From Geobacteraceae bacterium (GTDB lineage: Bacteria > Desulfobacterota > Desulfuromonadia > Geobacterales > Pseudopelobacteraceae), in NCBI GenBank assembly GCA_016720395.1, contig JADKKR010000003.1, forward strand, positions 310,001-374,000: a stretch of 64,000 nt of DNA, written 5' to 3'. Shown here in pieces: positions 1 to 11,808 of the stretch; position 1 is the first letter of the stretch; each line of letters starts with the position of its first letter. A model generated the notes under the pieces. It did no database searches and had not been told where the DNA came from. It saw only the letters and a program-made list of their open reading frames with translations. Position numbers and translations under genes: made by a program.

Positions 1-1346
1 ACGAAAAGGATATCAGAATTTCTCTGACCGGTATCCTCGAGGACGAAGGTTATCAGGTTGTGACTGCAGCCAGCGGTGTCGAGGCTTTGGAAAAACTCCG
101 CGAAGACCTTCCGGATCTTGTGCTTCTTGATATCTGGATGCCTGGAATGGATGGCCTTCAGGCGTTGGAAAAAATTAAGAGCCTGCTGCCTCACATTACG
201 GTCATCATGATCTCCGGGCATGGAACCATTGAAACCGCTGTGCGGGCAACAAAGCTGGGAGCCTTCGATTTTATTGAAAAGCCGCTCTCTCTGGATAAGG
301 TTCTTATAGCGGTGACCAATGCATTGCGGATGAAGGATCTTTATACAGAAAATGAAGAGCTCAAGCGTGTAGCGGGCAATGAACACGAATTGATCGGTGA
401 TACAGCGGTTATGGCCGCATTGCGCGAGCAGATAATGCGTGTAGCGCCAACGAATGCTTCGGTGCTGGTAAACGGTGCAAATGGAACCGGTAAGGAACTG
501 GTGGCCCGCTCAATCCATTATTACAGCCAGCGGCATGACAAGTCATTTGTTGCCATTAACTGCGCCGCAATTCCGGAAGAATTGATCGAGAGTGAACTGT
601 TTGGCTATGAAAAGGGCGCTTTTACCGGAGCGCTTGCCCAGAGAAAGGGTAAATTCGATCTTGCCGATGGTGGAACCCTCTTCCTTGATGAAATTGGTGA
701 CATGTCTCTCAAGACTCAGGCAAAGGTGTTGCGTATCCTTCAGGAACGATGCTTTGAAAGGGTTGGAGGGACCCGCCTGGTAACGGTCGATGTGAGAATC
801 ATTGCTGCAACCAACAAGAATCTTGATGAAGAAATCCGTCTGGGACGTTTCCGTGAGGATCTCTACTATCGGTTGAATGTGGTTCCATTCAGGGTGCCGA
901 CATTACGGGAGCGGGCTGACGATATTCCGATGCTGGTACAGCACTTTATTAATCTGTTTTATCGGAAAGAGGGGCGAGAACCGAAGCAGTTAGTCCCGGA
1001 AGCCCTTTCGGCTCTCCAGCAGTATCACTGGCCCGGTAATGTCAGAGAGTTAAAGAATATCATCGAGAGAATCCTGATCATGACACCCGGCCGCACCATC
1101 ACCTGCAATGATATTCCCGACCTGAGCGGGGGGCATGCAGAGCCTCTGTTGCCGGGCATATCGATTGAGGGAGCTCTGGCTATGTCGACTCTCCGGGAGG
1201 CCCGTGAGGAATTTGAACGTGAATTCCTTGTACAGAAGCTTGTGGAAAACGACTGGAATATCTCGCGTACCGCTGAGATAATCGAGCTGGAGCGAAGCAA
1301 CCTGCATCGCAAGATAAAAAGCTATGGGATTGACGTTCGAAAGTAG
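1..1346 (+). CDS. ntrX: NtrX-like sigma-54-dependent response regulator (5' end outside window)
   Basis: This is a two-component activator of sigma-54 RNA polymerase. The frame is open from base 3, so the first receiver residues lie outside the window; the internal GTG at 60 falls inside the receiver and is not the start. Visible domains are a receiver (phospho-acceptor in VLLDIWMPGMDG), an AAA+ domain with a Walker A variant GANGTGKE, the sigma-54 contact loop GAFTGA and LFLDEIGDMS, and a C-terminal Fis-type helix-turn-helix (NISRTAEIIELERSNLHRKI). The ERSNLHRKIK ending is typical of NtrX, which works with the kinase NtrY in nitrogen or redox signalling. The partner kinase would be expected just upstream, outside the window. 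The family call is firm; the exact role is inferred. Confidence 0.9.
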   Translation, partial: EKDIRISLTGILEDEGYQVVTAASGVEALEKLREDLPDLVLLDIWMPGMDGLQALEKIKSLLPHITVIMISGHGTIETAVRATKLGAFDFIEKPLSLDKVLIAVTNALRMKDLYTENEELKRVAGNEHELIGDTAVMAALREQIMRVAPTNASVLVNGANGTGKELVARSIHYYSQRHDKSFVAINCAAIPEELIESELFGYEKGAFTGALAQRKGKFDLADGGTLFLDEIGDMSLKTQAKVLRILQERCFERVGGTRLVTVDVRIIAATNKNLDEEIRLGRFREDLYYRLNVVPFRVPTLRERADDIPMLVQHFINLFYRKEGREPKQLVPEALSALQQYHWPGNVRELKNIIERILIMTPGRTITCNDIPDLSGGHAEPLLPGISIEGALAMSTLREAREEFEREFLVQKLVENDWNISRTAEIIELERSNLHRKIKSYGIDVRK

Positions 1347-1427
1347 CAGTACCGGAGTGGATGCAAAGGCTGATATCATTGCCTCAAGACGTACGGATGT
1401 TTCTGTCCCGTTTTATCACTGAATAGC

Positions 1428-2801
1428 ATGGAGTTATCTGCCGTTATGAAGAGACCTGCTTCTAAAATCATGATCAGCGCCGTCCTGGCCGGCATCATCA
1501 TCTGCCTGGCGATGATCCTGGTCATCCGCTGGAAACCACAGAAACGACACCCTGATGCCTCCTACATCTCACTTCTGCGTGAAGCGTACGATGCCGTGAA
1601 CACATCGTATGTAGAAAAACCGGACAGTAAAAAACTGGTCCAGAGCATGGTCAACGGGATGATGGCTTCTCTGGACCCGCACAGTGCATATCTGCCGCCT
1701 GAGCCATACAAGGAGATGGAGGTCCAGATGTCGGGGGCCTTCGGAGGCGTGGGTATTGAACTGGGAATGAAGGAGGGGCGTTTGACGGTGATTGCCCCCA
1801 TAGATGATACGCCAGCATTCAGGGCAGGTATCCATGCCAATGACCATATCTGGAAAATTGATGGAACTGCAACCCGGGACATGAACATTACAGCGGCCGT
1901 GAAGCGCATGCGGGGAGAAAAAGGGACACCCGTCACACTGACAATCCTTCGAGGAGACTCTTCCAATCCGCTGATATTCAGCCTGATTCGCGACATCATA
2001 AAGATAAAGAGCCTTAAATCACGTTTATTGGATCAGGGCTATGGTTTCATTAGAATCTCTCAGTTTCAGGAGCGAACCGGCAGTGAATTCAGGCAGGCTC
2101 TTCAGGATCTGCATGCAGCCAGTGGCGGATTACTTAAAGGACTGGTGATAGATCTCCGCTACAACCCCGGCGGTGTGCTCGGGCCATCGATTGAGGTTGC
2201 CAACTGTTTTATCGGTGATGACATCAACAACACCCTGATTGTTTCCACCAAGGGCAGGCTTCCAGAATCCAACCGCGCTTTCAATGCTACCCTGGGTACC
2301 AAGGAACCTCGCTATCCGATTGTTGTCCTGATCAACGGCGGCAGTGCCAGTGCTTCTGAGATCGTGGCCGGCGCTCTCCAGGATCACAAGCGTGCGATCA
2401 TTATGGGGAAGCAGAGTTTTGGCAAGGGGTCTGTGCAAAGCATCTTTCCAATGCGCGGAAATGCTGCTCTCAAGTTGACGACTGCCCGCTATTATACTCC
2501 CAGCGGGCGCTCGATCCAGGCCAAAGGGATTGTCCCGGATATTTTTGTAGACAGTGTCAAGCCTGTGTCAGTAAAAGGCGGAGGTGAAGGCGGCATGAAG
2601 GAGAAAGATCTTGATAACCGGTTGGCACCGGAAGGGAGCAAAGAAGCTTCAAAGCCAGCAATTTTGGTTGCACCGGTTACGCCATCTCCTCACGGAACGG
2701 GTGCTGATGCCGATCTGGCCAAGGATTTCCAGCTCCAACGGGCCCTGGAGCTTCTACGCTCACTGGATACGATCAAAGAACAGGGCTTCAGTCTCAGATA
2801 G
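1428..2801 (+). CDS. S41-family C-terminal processing peptidase
   Basis: This is a periplasmic serine protease of the CtpA/Prc group that trims C-termini of exported proteins. Residues 14-35 form an N-terminal membrane anchor, a PDZ domain spans roughly 100-185 (core GAFGGVGIELGM), and the S41 catalytic domain covers about 190-385. The Ser-Lys dyad is visible in GGSASASEI (Ser) and KQSFGKGSVQ (Lys). After it comes a charged, low-complexity tail to residue 457. The start at 1428 has a poor ribosome site; ATG at 1446 follows GGAG by 12 bases and is an alternative. It follows ntrX on the same strand by 81 bases and ends 5 bases from the convergent small membrane gene. Confidence 0.9.
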   Translation: MELSAVMKRPASKIMISAVLAGIIICLAMILVIRWKPQKRHPDASYISLLREAYDAVNTSYVEKPDSKKLVQSMVNGMMASLDPHSAYLPPEPYKEMEVQMSGAFGGVGIELGMKEGRLTVIAPIDDTPAFRAGIHANDHIWKIDGTATRDMNITAAVKRMRGEKGTPVTLTILRGDSSNPLIFSLIRDIIKIKSLKSRLLDQGYGFIRISQFQERTGSEFRQALQDLHAASGGLLKGLVIDLRYNPGGVLGPSIEVANCFIGDDINNTLIVSTKGRLPESNRAFNATLGTKEPRYPIVVLINGGSASASEIVAGALQDHKRAIIMGKQSFGKGSVQSIFPMRGNAALKLTTARYYTPSGRSIQAKGIVPDIFVDSVKPVSVKGGGEGGMKEKDLDNRLAPEGSKEASKPAILVAPVTPSPHGTGADADLAKDFQLQRALELLRSLDTIKEQGFSLR

Positions 2802-2806
2802 GATGT

Positions 2807-3034
2807 TCAGTTCAGTCCTCGATTGCGGAAGACTCGCATCAGCAGAACACCGAGGATCGACAGGCAGAGCCCCACACAGAGTAGCAGGTAACCGATGGCC
2901 CGTCCCTCGCCCCATCCCCACAGATCCTTGTTTTTCATGAGAAATATCAGGGCCAGGCCGCCAAAGGTGCCGATGCCGCCGATGATATATACTGCAAAGG
3001 CAATAACCGCCAAGCCGATTCCCTGTTTTTTCAC
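2807..3034 (-). CDS. small two-helix membrane protein, last gene of the trpDC unit
   Basis: This 75-residue protein is not recognised as a named family. It has two strongly hydrophobic stretches, residues 5-33 and 45-66, separated by a short charged and Trp/Gly-containing loop (KNKDLWGWGEG), and ends in a basic tail, so a two-pass inner membrane protein with both ends inside is likely. Translation starts at GTG 3034 behind GAGAGGAAT, and the site sits within 15 bases of the trpC stop, which suggests it is the distal gene of the trpD-trpC transcript. No tryptophan-pathway role is claimed. Confidence 0.6.
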   Translation of the reverse strand: MKKQGIGLAVIAFAVYIIGGIGTFGGLALIFLMKNKDLWGWGEGRAIGYLLLCVGLCLSILGVLLMRVFRNRGLN

Positions 3035-3049
3035 GATCGGATTCCTCTC

Positions 3050-3865
3050 TCAGGCTTTTCTGTCGTTCAGGAGTTCCTGCAATTTAGCTGCGATATCTGC
3101 TTCCCGCATCAGAGTCTCGCCGATCAGGAAGGCCTTGGCGCCATCAGCCCTCAGGCGCTCGACGTCCCCGCGGCTGTTTATGCCGCTCTCGGTGACCAGA
3201 AGGCGATCCGGCGGCAGCATGCGAGCGAGCCGGCCCGTCGTGCCGAGATCGGTCTCAAACGTCCTCAGGTTGCGGTTGTTCACGCCGATCAGTGCGCACT
3301 CAGTCTGAAGCGCTGCCTCCATCTCCCGTTCATCGTGTACCTCCAGCAGAACATCCAGATGAATTTCCCGTGCAAGTGCCTGAAACTCAATTAACTGATG
3401 CAGATCGAGCATGGCAGCGATCAGCAGGATTGCGTCGGCACCCGCTGCGCGGGCTTCAAATATCTGATAGGGATCGCAGACGAAATCCTTACGCAACAGC
3501 GGCAGTGAGACCGCTTCGCGAATCAGAGCAAGGTAGCGCAGGTGTCCCAGGAAGAACTTCTCGTCAGTCAGTACCGACAGACAGGTGGCGCCATTGTTTT
3601 GATAGATTTCGGCGATCTCCAGCGGATCGAAATCAGCCCGGATGACCCCCCGGCTGGGGGAACCCTTCTTGATCTCGGCGATGATAGCAGTCCAGTCTGA
3701 GGAAACAGCCTCGCGTAGATGCCGCTCAAAACCGCGCGGAACATCCTCCAGATCACCTATACGTGTCTTCAGTTCGCTGATCGAGACGGATGTTCTGGCT
3801 GCAGCCACCTCTTCACGCTTATGTGCTACAATTCTTTTTAGAATATCGGGAATCTCTGTGGTCAT
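3050..3865 (-). CDS. trpC: indole-3-glycerol phosphate synthase
   Basis: TrpC closes the indole ring, converting carboxyphenylamino-deoxyribulose phosphate to indole-3-glycerol phosphate in tryptophan synthesis. The 271-residue product is a TIM barrel of normal length with the family signature IIAEIKKGSPSRGVI near the N-terminus, the LRKDFVCDPYQI strand and VGVNNRNLRTFE-like active-site segment (here IGVNNRNLRTFE). The longer open frame reaches 3922, but the methionine at 3865 (MTTEIPDIL) matches the usual TrpC beginning. It lies 72 bases downstream of trpD in the same direction. trpE, trpG, trpF and trpBA are not in the window. Confidence 0.93.
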   Translation of the reverse strand: MTTEIPDILKRIVAHKREEVAAARTSVSISELKTRIGDLEDVPRGFERHLREAVSSDWTAIIAEIKKGSPSRGVIRADFDPLEIAEIYQNNGATCLSVLTDEKFFLGHLRYLALIREAVSLPLLRKDFVCDPYQIFEARAAGADAILLIAAMLDLHQLIEFQALAREIHLDVLLEVHDEREMEAALQTECALIGVNNRNLRTFETDLGTTGRLARMLPPDRLLVTESGINSRGDVERLRADGAKAFLIGETLMREADIAAKLQELLNDRKA

Positions 3866-3937
3866 ATGCGGTTTCTTTCGTGTGATGATGTAATCTGACT
3901 CTGAATGACAAGCAGTCGCCACGCATGGGGTTAGCCT

Positions 3938-4993
3938 CTATATCTGATTGGTCAACACTGCCAGCTTCTCCATCTGCTTCATTGCCCGGCCGGAATCGAT
4001 GGCTTCAGCAGCCAGAGCCATACCCTCGGCCGGAGTGGCAATCTTTCCGGCGGCTATCAGGGCATAGGCCGCGTTCAATAGAACGATATCCCGGCGTGGT
4101 CCCATCTCGCCGGCCAGTACCGACTTGACGATTTCGGCATTTGCAACCGCGTCCCCCCCTTTGAGCGCCTGCATTGAACAGCGTGAGAGGCCGAACTGTT
4201 CCGGTGATACGCTACTCAGGGTGACGCCCACCGGAGTTACTTCAGCCACCAGGGTCTCTCCGGTCATGGTCATCTCATCCATGCCGTCCGAACCATGTAC
4301 CACGAAACCATGTCTGCAACCCAGCTTGTGCAGCACGCCGGCAAGTTTTTCCACCAACTCGGCGCGGTAGACTCCCATGACCTGGCAGTCGGCCCCGGCC
4401 GGGTTGGTCAATGGCCCCAGAATGTTGAAGATGGTGCGGATGCCGATCTCGCGGCGCGGTCCAATGGCGTGTTTCATGGCACCGTGCAGGGCAGGGGCAA
4501 AGAGGAAGCCGATGCCGATTTCGCTAATGCACTTCTCTACCGTTTCAGGTGTCACATCCAGGTTGATGCCCAGCTTCTCCAGTACATCGGCGCTGCCGCA
4601 GGCAGACGATACGGAACGATTGCCGTGCTTGGCGACCTTGACGCCGCAGGCTGAGACAACGAAAGATACCGTGGTGGATATGTTAAAAGTGTTGGTGCCG
4701 TCACCACCGGTGCCGACCACGTCCAGAATGGTCTCCTGATCGATGTTGATATCGTCACGGTCAATGTCAACAACTCCTTTGCCGACACGGACAGGTGTGG
4801 CACGTTCACGCATGACCCGCGCCGCGCCGGTAATCTCCTCGACAGTTTCGCCTTTCATGCGCAAGGCGGTGATAAAAGCGCCGATCTGAGCCGGAGTACA
4901 TTCCCCCGACATGACCTGGTTCATAACCTCGATCATCTCGCCTTCGGTCAGGTTCTCGCGCTCTACGACTTTCGCAATCGCTTTTCTGATCAT
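3938..4993 (-). CDS. trpD: anthranilate phosphoribosyltransferase
   Basis: TrpD transfers phosphoribosyl from PRPP to anthranilate, the second step of tryptophan synthesis. The 351-residue protein is full length and not fused to a TrpG domain. Visible signatures are DVVGTGGDGTNTFNISTT (PRPP and magnesium loop), KHGNRSVSSACGSAD and FNILGPLTNPA. Translation starts at ATG 4993 behind AAGGAG. A rho-independent terminator immediately upstream separates it from the receiver gene, so trpD-trpC-small gene is probably its own transcription unit; no trp leader or attenuator was recognised in the short gap. Confidence 0.95.
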   Translation of the reverse strand: MIRKAIAKVVERENLTEGEMIEVMNQVMSGECTPAQIGAFITALRMKGETVEEITGAARVMRERATPVRVGKGVVDIDRDDINIDQETILDVVGTGGDGTNTFNISTTVSFVVSACGVKVAKHGNRSVSSACGSADVLEKLGINLDVTPETVEKCISEIGIGFLFAPALHGAMKHAIGPRREIGIRTIFNILGPLTNPAGADCQVMGVYRAELVEKLAGVLHKLGCRHGFVVHGSDGMDEMTMTGETLVAEVTPVGVTLSSVSPEQFGLSRCSMQALKGGDAVANAEIVKSVLAGEMGPRRDIVLLNAAYALIAAGKIATPAEGMALAAEAIDSGRAMKQMEKLAVLTNQI

Positions 4994-5013
4994 GCTTCGG
5001 ACTCCTTGAATTG

Positions 5014-5045
5014 ATAAAAAAATGGGGATGCGTGAACATCCCCAT
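5014..5045 (-). terminator. rho-independent terminator after the receiver-linker protein gene
   Basis: A perfect 9-bp stem (5022-5030 pairing with 5037-5045, loop of six) is followed, on the minus strand, by seven U residues (A run 5016-5022 on the plus strand). It lies 33 bases past the receiver protein stop codon and upstream of trpD. Confidence 0.85.
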
Positions 5046-5077
5046 GCGAGTTGTTATAAGTTTTGCTGAACTGCCTG

Positions 5078-6139
5078 CTACCGGCCTTCCTTGATCTGGC
5101 GAATGGCTTCTTTGATGAGCACCTCGGCCAGATCGGGTACGACCTCCCAGACGATCCGCTCGATAACGTCTTTCGAAGCTGCAGCCAGAGCTTCTCTCAG
5201 CTGATCCTCGGTCAGTGCTGCCGGTGCTGCTGCCACAGCCGGCGCAATTGCCGGTGCTGCTGCAACTTGTTCTTCAACCGGTTCCGGGGTTGTGGCAGAA
5301 GCAATTTCAACGAAATCAGCCTGCGAGGAGGCGGCTGCTCCAAAGTCGGTATCCCCGAACATACTTTCTTCTACGGTGGGCTCAGACACTGCAACGGCAG
5401 GTTCAGGTACCTCAACAGCGGGCGTTTCCGTCTCCTGTAGAGCCGACTCATCCTCGAATTCAAAGGTCTCTTCCTCAACCGGAATCCACTGGGAACCTGT
5501 GCTTTCTTCAACAGGAACAGCCTCTTCTGCCGGTGCTGCAATCTGGGTCTCCGGCTCTTCAACCACGCTGAAGATATCGGATTCTTCATCCAAGGCCGGT
5601 ATGGCCTGCGGTGTTTCTTCAACAGGAGCCTGCTCTTCAGGTGCAGTAAAGGCACCCCAGATATCGTTGTCAGCTACCGTTTCTTCAGCGACCTCCGGGA
5701 CGAGCGGCGGGACAAACGCTTCTGGTTCCGGAACAGGTTCAACAGCAGCAGGTGCTGCGCTCCGGGAGGAACCCATTTCCATAAGTTCCTTGACTTTATT
5801 CACGATCTGCTGTGACTCGAATGGCTTGGCCAGGAAGTCGTCGGCACCACAGCTTTTTGCCTTGTCTTCATCGAACGGTTCGAAGGAACCGGTCAACAGG
5901 AGGATTGGTTTGGTCGAAATTGCGGGAGTCGCACGCACCGCCTCGCAGACCTCGTAACCTGACATGCCGGGCATCAGGGCATCGATAAGCAGGACATCAG
6001 GGTTGATCTCCCGAGCCTTTTCGACGGCAGCCTTGCCATTGTCCACCACGGTTAGGGAGTACTCTTCACCCCCGAAAATGATGCCGACCACCTTTTGGAT
6101 GGTGATGCTGTCATCGGCAAGGAGAATCTTGATGCTCAT
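5078..6139 (-). CDS. response regulator with acidic low-complexity linker and conserved C-terminal helix
   Basis: Residues 1-120 form a CheY-like receiver with acidic pocket ADDS, phospho-acceptor Asp53 (LLIDALMPGMSG) and the switch lysine in LAKPFE. Residues about 125-300 are a disordered Pro/Glu/Ala/Val-rich linker. The last 45 residues (DQLREALAAASKDVIERIVW and onward) form an amphipathic segment of a type seen in deltaproteobacterial receiver proteins, probably for docking. There is no DNA-binding or enzymatic output domain. Neighbours give no partner kinase: trpD is downstream past a terminator and a serine hydrolase gene upstream. A role as a scaffold or polarity-type regulator is an inference. 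Confidence 0.8.
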   Translation of the reverse strand: MSIKILLADDSITIQKVVGIIFGGEEYSLTVVDNGKAAVEKAREINPDVLLIDALMPGMSGYEVCEAVRATPAISTKPILLLTGSFEPFDEDKAKSCGADDFLAKPFESQQIVNKVKELMEMGSSRSAAPAAVEPVPEPEAFVPPLVPEVAEETVADNDIWGAFTAPEEQAPVEETPQAIPALDEESDIFSVVEEPETQIAAPAEEAVPVEESTGSQWIPVEEETFEFEDESALQETETPAVEVPEPAVAVSEPTVEESMFGDTDFGAAASSQADFVEIASATTPEPVEEQVAAAPAIAPAVAAAPAALTEDQLREALAAASKDVIERIVWEVVPDLAEVLIKEAIRQIKEGR

Positions 6140-6237
6140 GTGTCCCTCCTAAACAGGTTCAAAATGGCACGTAAAAAAAGCTCGAAAAAACTACCATACC
6201 GCTCATAACGTGTCAAGTTTTAAGCGGTTGAGGGTTG

Positions 6238-7404
6238 TTACATATTTTCTGGGACAATGGCCGGATTGCCGCGGCGTGCAAAAACTGATGCGGCAATCGA
6301 CGAGATATCACTGCGAAGCCTGTTGATCTGACGTGGGTCACGGTAGTTAAACCGCACAGTTAGAAGGATAACGAACAGGTCCCGTTCCGGATCGATCCAG
6401 ATGGAAGAACCGCTGTAACCGGTATGGCCGAATGACGTCTCCGAAAAAAAACTGCCGCGCGGTGAAGAGTAGGGCGAGTAGATATCCCATCCCAGTCCGC
6501 GAACCACACTGCCGTTGCTGTAAAAGTAGGGTGCGGTCATCTGTTCAAGTACCCGTTTGCTCAGCACCTGAATTCCGTGCAGTCTGCCGTTATTGAGGAT
6601 CATCTGGGCGAAGCGGGATAAATCCGAGGCGCTGCTGAAAAGGCCGGCGTGCCCAGAGATTCCGCCCAGATGCCGGGCATTCTCATCCTGCACGACCCCG
6701 GTGATGAGTTCGTTTGCGGTCCCGAGCGTCGGTGCGATACTGCCGACCAGCTCACGTGGCGGAAGAAACATGGTGTCCCCCATGCCGAGCGGCCCGTACA
6801 GGTGCTCACGGCAGTAACGATCGAGGGACAAGCCTGAAGCACGATTGACAAGTTCTGACAGAAGAATGAAATTGATATCGGCGTAGAGGAAACGCCCGCC
6901 GGGCAGTCTTCCGTTCTTTTGAAGAGCTATCCTGTTGATTGCCGTTTTGAGCGGTTCGACGGAGCTGATGGCGATGTCATTGAGCCCGGAGGTGTGGGTA
7001 AGCAGGTTGAGAATGGTGACATCTTCCAGGCCGGTTCCTTCGAATTCGGGAAACCAGCGGGTAAGGGGCGCAAGCAGGTTGATGCGCCCCTCTTCAAGAA
7101 GCTTCATTATAGCCGGTGCTGTAGCAACCACCTTGGTGAGTGAGGCGATGTCGAATATCGTCCGCTCATTGAGTGCTGAAGCGTCTGTCGAAAATCCGAT
7201 GTTTCCGCGCGACGCGGTGTAGGTAACCCCAGAGCGATTTCCGACAAGGACGACGCCGCCTCCGATGAATCCCTGAGACACAGCCCGTTCCAGCATGTAA
7301 TCAATGGTTGCAGCTCTGCCCGCATCCAGCAGTTCATCTGCAGCCAAAAGCGGCGATGCGCAGAAAAACAGACTGGTTATGAAAAGGACGCAGGCGAAAC
7401 GCAT
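6238..7404 (-). CDS. exported serine hydrolase, class C beta-lactamase family
   Basis: This is a penicillin-binding-protein-like hydrolase of the beta-lactamase/transpeptidase fold, substrate unknown. The motifs are SLTK (catalytic Ser and Lys, in IASLTKVVA), a Tyr-containing YADINF in place of YxN, and HTG (HTGYSGSSIWID). Starting at ATG 7404 gives a clean signal peptide (MRFACVLFITSLFFCASPLLA), which is why this start was chosen. The open frame extends to a TTG at 7509 that overlaps the argJ stop; that 35-residue extension contains a run of ten G. The gene follows argJ closely and is probably cotranscribed. This family often contains cell-wall or ester hydrolases rather than true beta-lactamases. 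Confidence 0.8.
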   Translation of the reverse strand: MRFACVLFITSLFFCASPLLAADELLDAGRAATIDYMLERAVSQGFIGGGVVLVGNRSGVTYTASRGNIGFSTDASALNERTIFDIASLTKVVATAPAIMKLLEEGRINLLAPLTRWFPEFEGTGLEDVTILNLLTHTSGLNDIAISSVEPLKTAINRIALQKNGRLPGGRFLYADINFILLSELVNRASGLSLDRYCREHLYGPLGMGDTMFLPPRELVGSIAPTLGTANELITGVVQDENARHLGGISGHAGLFSSASDLSRFAQMILNNGRLHGIQVLSKRVLEQMTAPYFYSNGSVVRGLGWDIYSPYSSPRGSFFSETSFGHTGYSGSSIWIDPERDLFVILLTVRFNYRDPRQINRLRSDISSIAASVFARRGNPAIVPENM

Positions 7405-7468
7405 CCTATGAGCACTTGCGGCAAGGCTGACGGGCGCACGGGTGATTGAGTCTGTGAGTCGTCGGCAT

Positions 7469-7478
7469 GGGGGGGGGG
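7469..7478. repeat. homopolymer run of ten G
   Basis: Ten consecutive G on the plus strand lie between the argJ stop and the preferred start of the serine hydrolase, inside the possible N-terminal extension of that open frame. Such tracts are prone to slippage. Confidence 0.95.
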
Positions 7479-7505
7479 AGAGCATCATAACCATAAAGTT
7501 GCGCG

Positions 7506-8687
7506 TCAAGTCCGGTAATCCGCATTGATGGTTACATATTCATGTGACAGATCGGACGTATATACCGTTGCAGTACCGTTTCCAAGGCCAATATCTACGC
7601 AGACGGTAAACTCGTTCATTTTCAGAATCTCCGTGCCGCGTGCCTCTGAATCTCCACCGGCAAAGATTCCATTTTTTGCCATGCAGACGTCATTGAAGCT
7701 CAGAGATAGACGGGACTGGTCAACAGCCGCGCCCGAGTAGCCAACGGCGGCAAAGATACGCCCCCAGTTGGCATCCTGGCCGAAGAAGGCGGTCTTGACC
7801 AGACTGGAATTGGCGATGGCCAGTGCTGCCCGCTTGGCATCGGCATTGTGTAAGGCACCGGTTACCCGCACCTCAACAAATTTGGTGGCGCCTTCGCCGT
7901 CCTTCACAATCTGTTTTGCCAGGGATAGCAGCACATCGTGCAGCAGTTTTTCGAATACAGCAGACTCAGGAGAGCCGGCCGTTATGGGTGAATTACCGGC
8001 CATGCCGTTGACCATGATCAGGCAGGTATCGTTTGTCGACATATCGCCGTCAACGGTGATCGAATTGAAGGACGATTCGACCACGCTGCGGAACGATGTC
8101 TCCAAAAATCCCGCTTCTACAGCAGCGTCGCTGATAATGAACGAGAGCATGGTGGCCATATTGGGCATGATCATGCCGGCGCCTTTGGCTATTCCGGCGA
8201 CCGTGTAGCTGATGCCGCCTGCCTGGCCGGTTCTGGCCTCCATCTTGGGAAATGTGTCGGTAGTCATGATGGCCTCGGCGATATCATCCAGTGTGCCGGA
8301 AGACAGTCCTTCGACCAAAGCCGGCATGGCGCTTTTGATACGTTCGACAGGCATCTGCACACCGATCACGCCGGTGGATGAAACCTGTACGGCTTCATCG
8401 GCGATGCCCAGGCACTCCGCCACCAGATGAGAGGTTTCGCGAGCCACCACCATGCCATTATTTCCGGTACACGCATTGGCATTACCGCTGTTGACAAGCA
8501 GGGCCTGTGCACCGCCTGAGGCGATCCGTTCCATCGAGAGCAGCACCGGGGCCGCCTTGACCGCATTGACCGTGAATACGGCACAGGCTTGAGCCGGAAC
8601 TTCCGAGAAAATCAGCGCCAGGTCTTTGCGGCCCGGCTTTTTGATGGCCGCCTCGACGGCAGAGAACTGAAAGCCTTTGATGTCCAT
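7506..8687 (-). CDS. argJ: bifunctional ornithine acetyltransferase/N-acetylglutamate synthase
   Basis: ArgJ recycles the acetyl group from N-acetylornithine to glutamate and can also make N-acetylglutamate from acetyl-CoA, in the arginine pathway. At 393 residues it is full length. It is made as a precursor cut before the catalytic threonine; the cleavage motif MIMPNMATMLSF is present, as are VNSGNANACTG and the C-terminal ending NADYRT. ATG 8687 follows ACGAGG. The stop overlaps a potential TTG start of the downstream serine hydrolase. Whether it has the synthase activity cannot be told from sequence alone. Confidence 0.95.
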   Translation of the reverse strand: MDIKGFQFSAVEAAIKKPGRKDLALIFSEVPAQACAVFTVNAVKAAPVLLSMERIASGGAQALLVNSGNANACTGNNGMVVARETSHLVAECLGIADEAVQVSSTGVIGVQMPVERIKSAMPALVEGLSSGTLDDIAEAIMTTDTFPKMEARTGQAGGISYTVAGIAKGAGMIMPNMATMLSFIISDAAVEAGFLETSFRSVVESSFNSITVDGDMSTNDTCLIMVNGMAGNSPITAGSPESAVFEKLLHDVLLSLAKQIVKDGEGATKFVEVRVTGALHNADAKRAALAIANSSLVKTAFFGQDANWGRIFAAVGYSGAAVDQSRLSLSFNDVCMAKNGIFAGGDSEARGTEILKMNEFTVCVDIGLGNGTATVYTSDLSHEYVTINADYRT

Positions 8688-8710
8688 ATCTGAAACCTCG
8701 TAAAAGCATT

Positions 8711-8757
8711 ACCACGGAGAGCACGGAGAAAGAACAGGAGGTACACGGAGGAAAATC
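8711..8757 (+). repeat. intergenic repeat, copy A
   Basis: The copy begins ACCACGGAGAGCACGGAGAA and ends with ACACGGAGGAAAA. It matches copy B in inverted orientation 74 bases away and copy C at 12611. The spacing and content suggest a short non-coding mobile-like or REP-like element in the argJ-secA gap. Confidence 0.7.
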
Positions 8758-8830
8758 CAAAGAAATTTTTCTGTACGCGAGTACTTTGAATTCACAAAGA
8801 AATCAATCTGGAATTTTGATGATTAATTAT

Positions 8831-8873
8831 ACCGTGGTTTTCCTCTGTTTACCTTCGTGCCCTCCGTGGTTAA
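8831..8873 (-). repeat. intergenic repeat, copy B (inverted to copy A)
   Basis: Read on the minus strand it is TTAACCACGGAGGGCACGAA followed by GGTAAACAGAGGAAAA. With copy A it brackets an AT-rich core at 8758-8830 just downstream of secA; the argJ-secA gap is otherwise empty. Confidence 0.7.
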
Positions 8874-8898
8874 AGCTTTTGACTTAGAGTTATTTATC

Positions 8899-11595
<2,697 letters not shown>

Positions 11596-11808
11596 GCACT
11601 TCTCCAGGTTGAAATATAATATCAAAATAGCTTGTAAATTTAGCACAAGTCAGGCTGCTACTCAATAGAAAAGGGGATACGGTTTTCGTGATTGACCGTA
11701 CGGATCTGATACGCATCTTTGATGCTTTTACACTCCGACGGCTTGCATTCGGGGTATTCGGGGGTATATTTCTGTAGCAGGCCAATCATATATGCGAGGA
11801 GTCTCACC

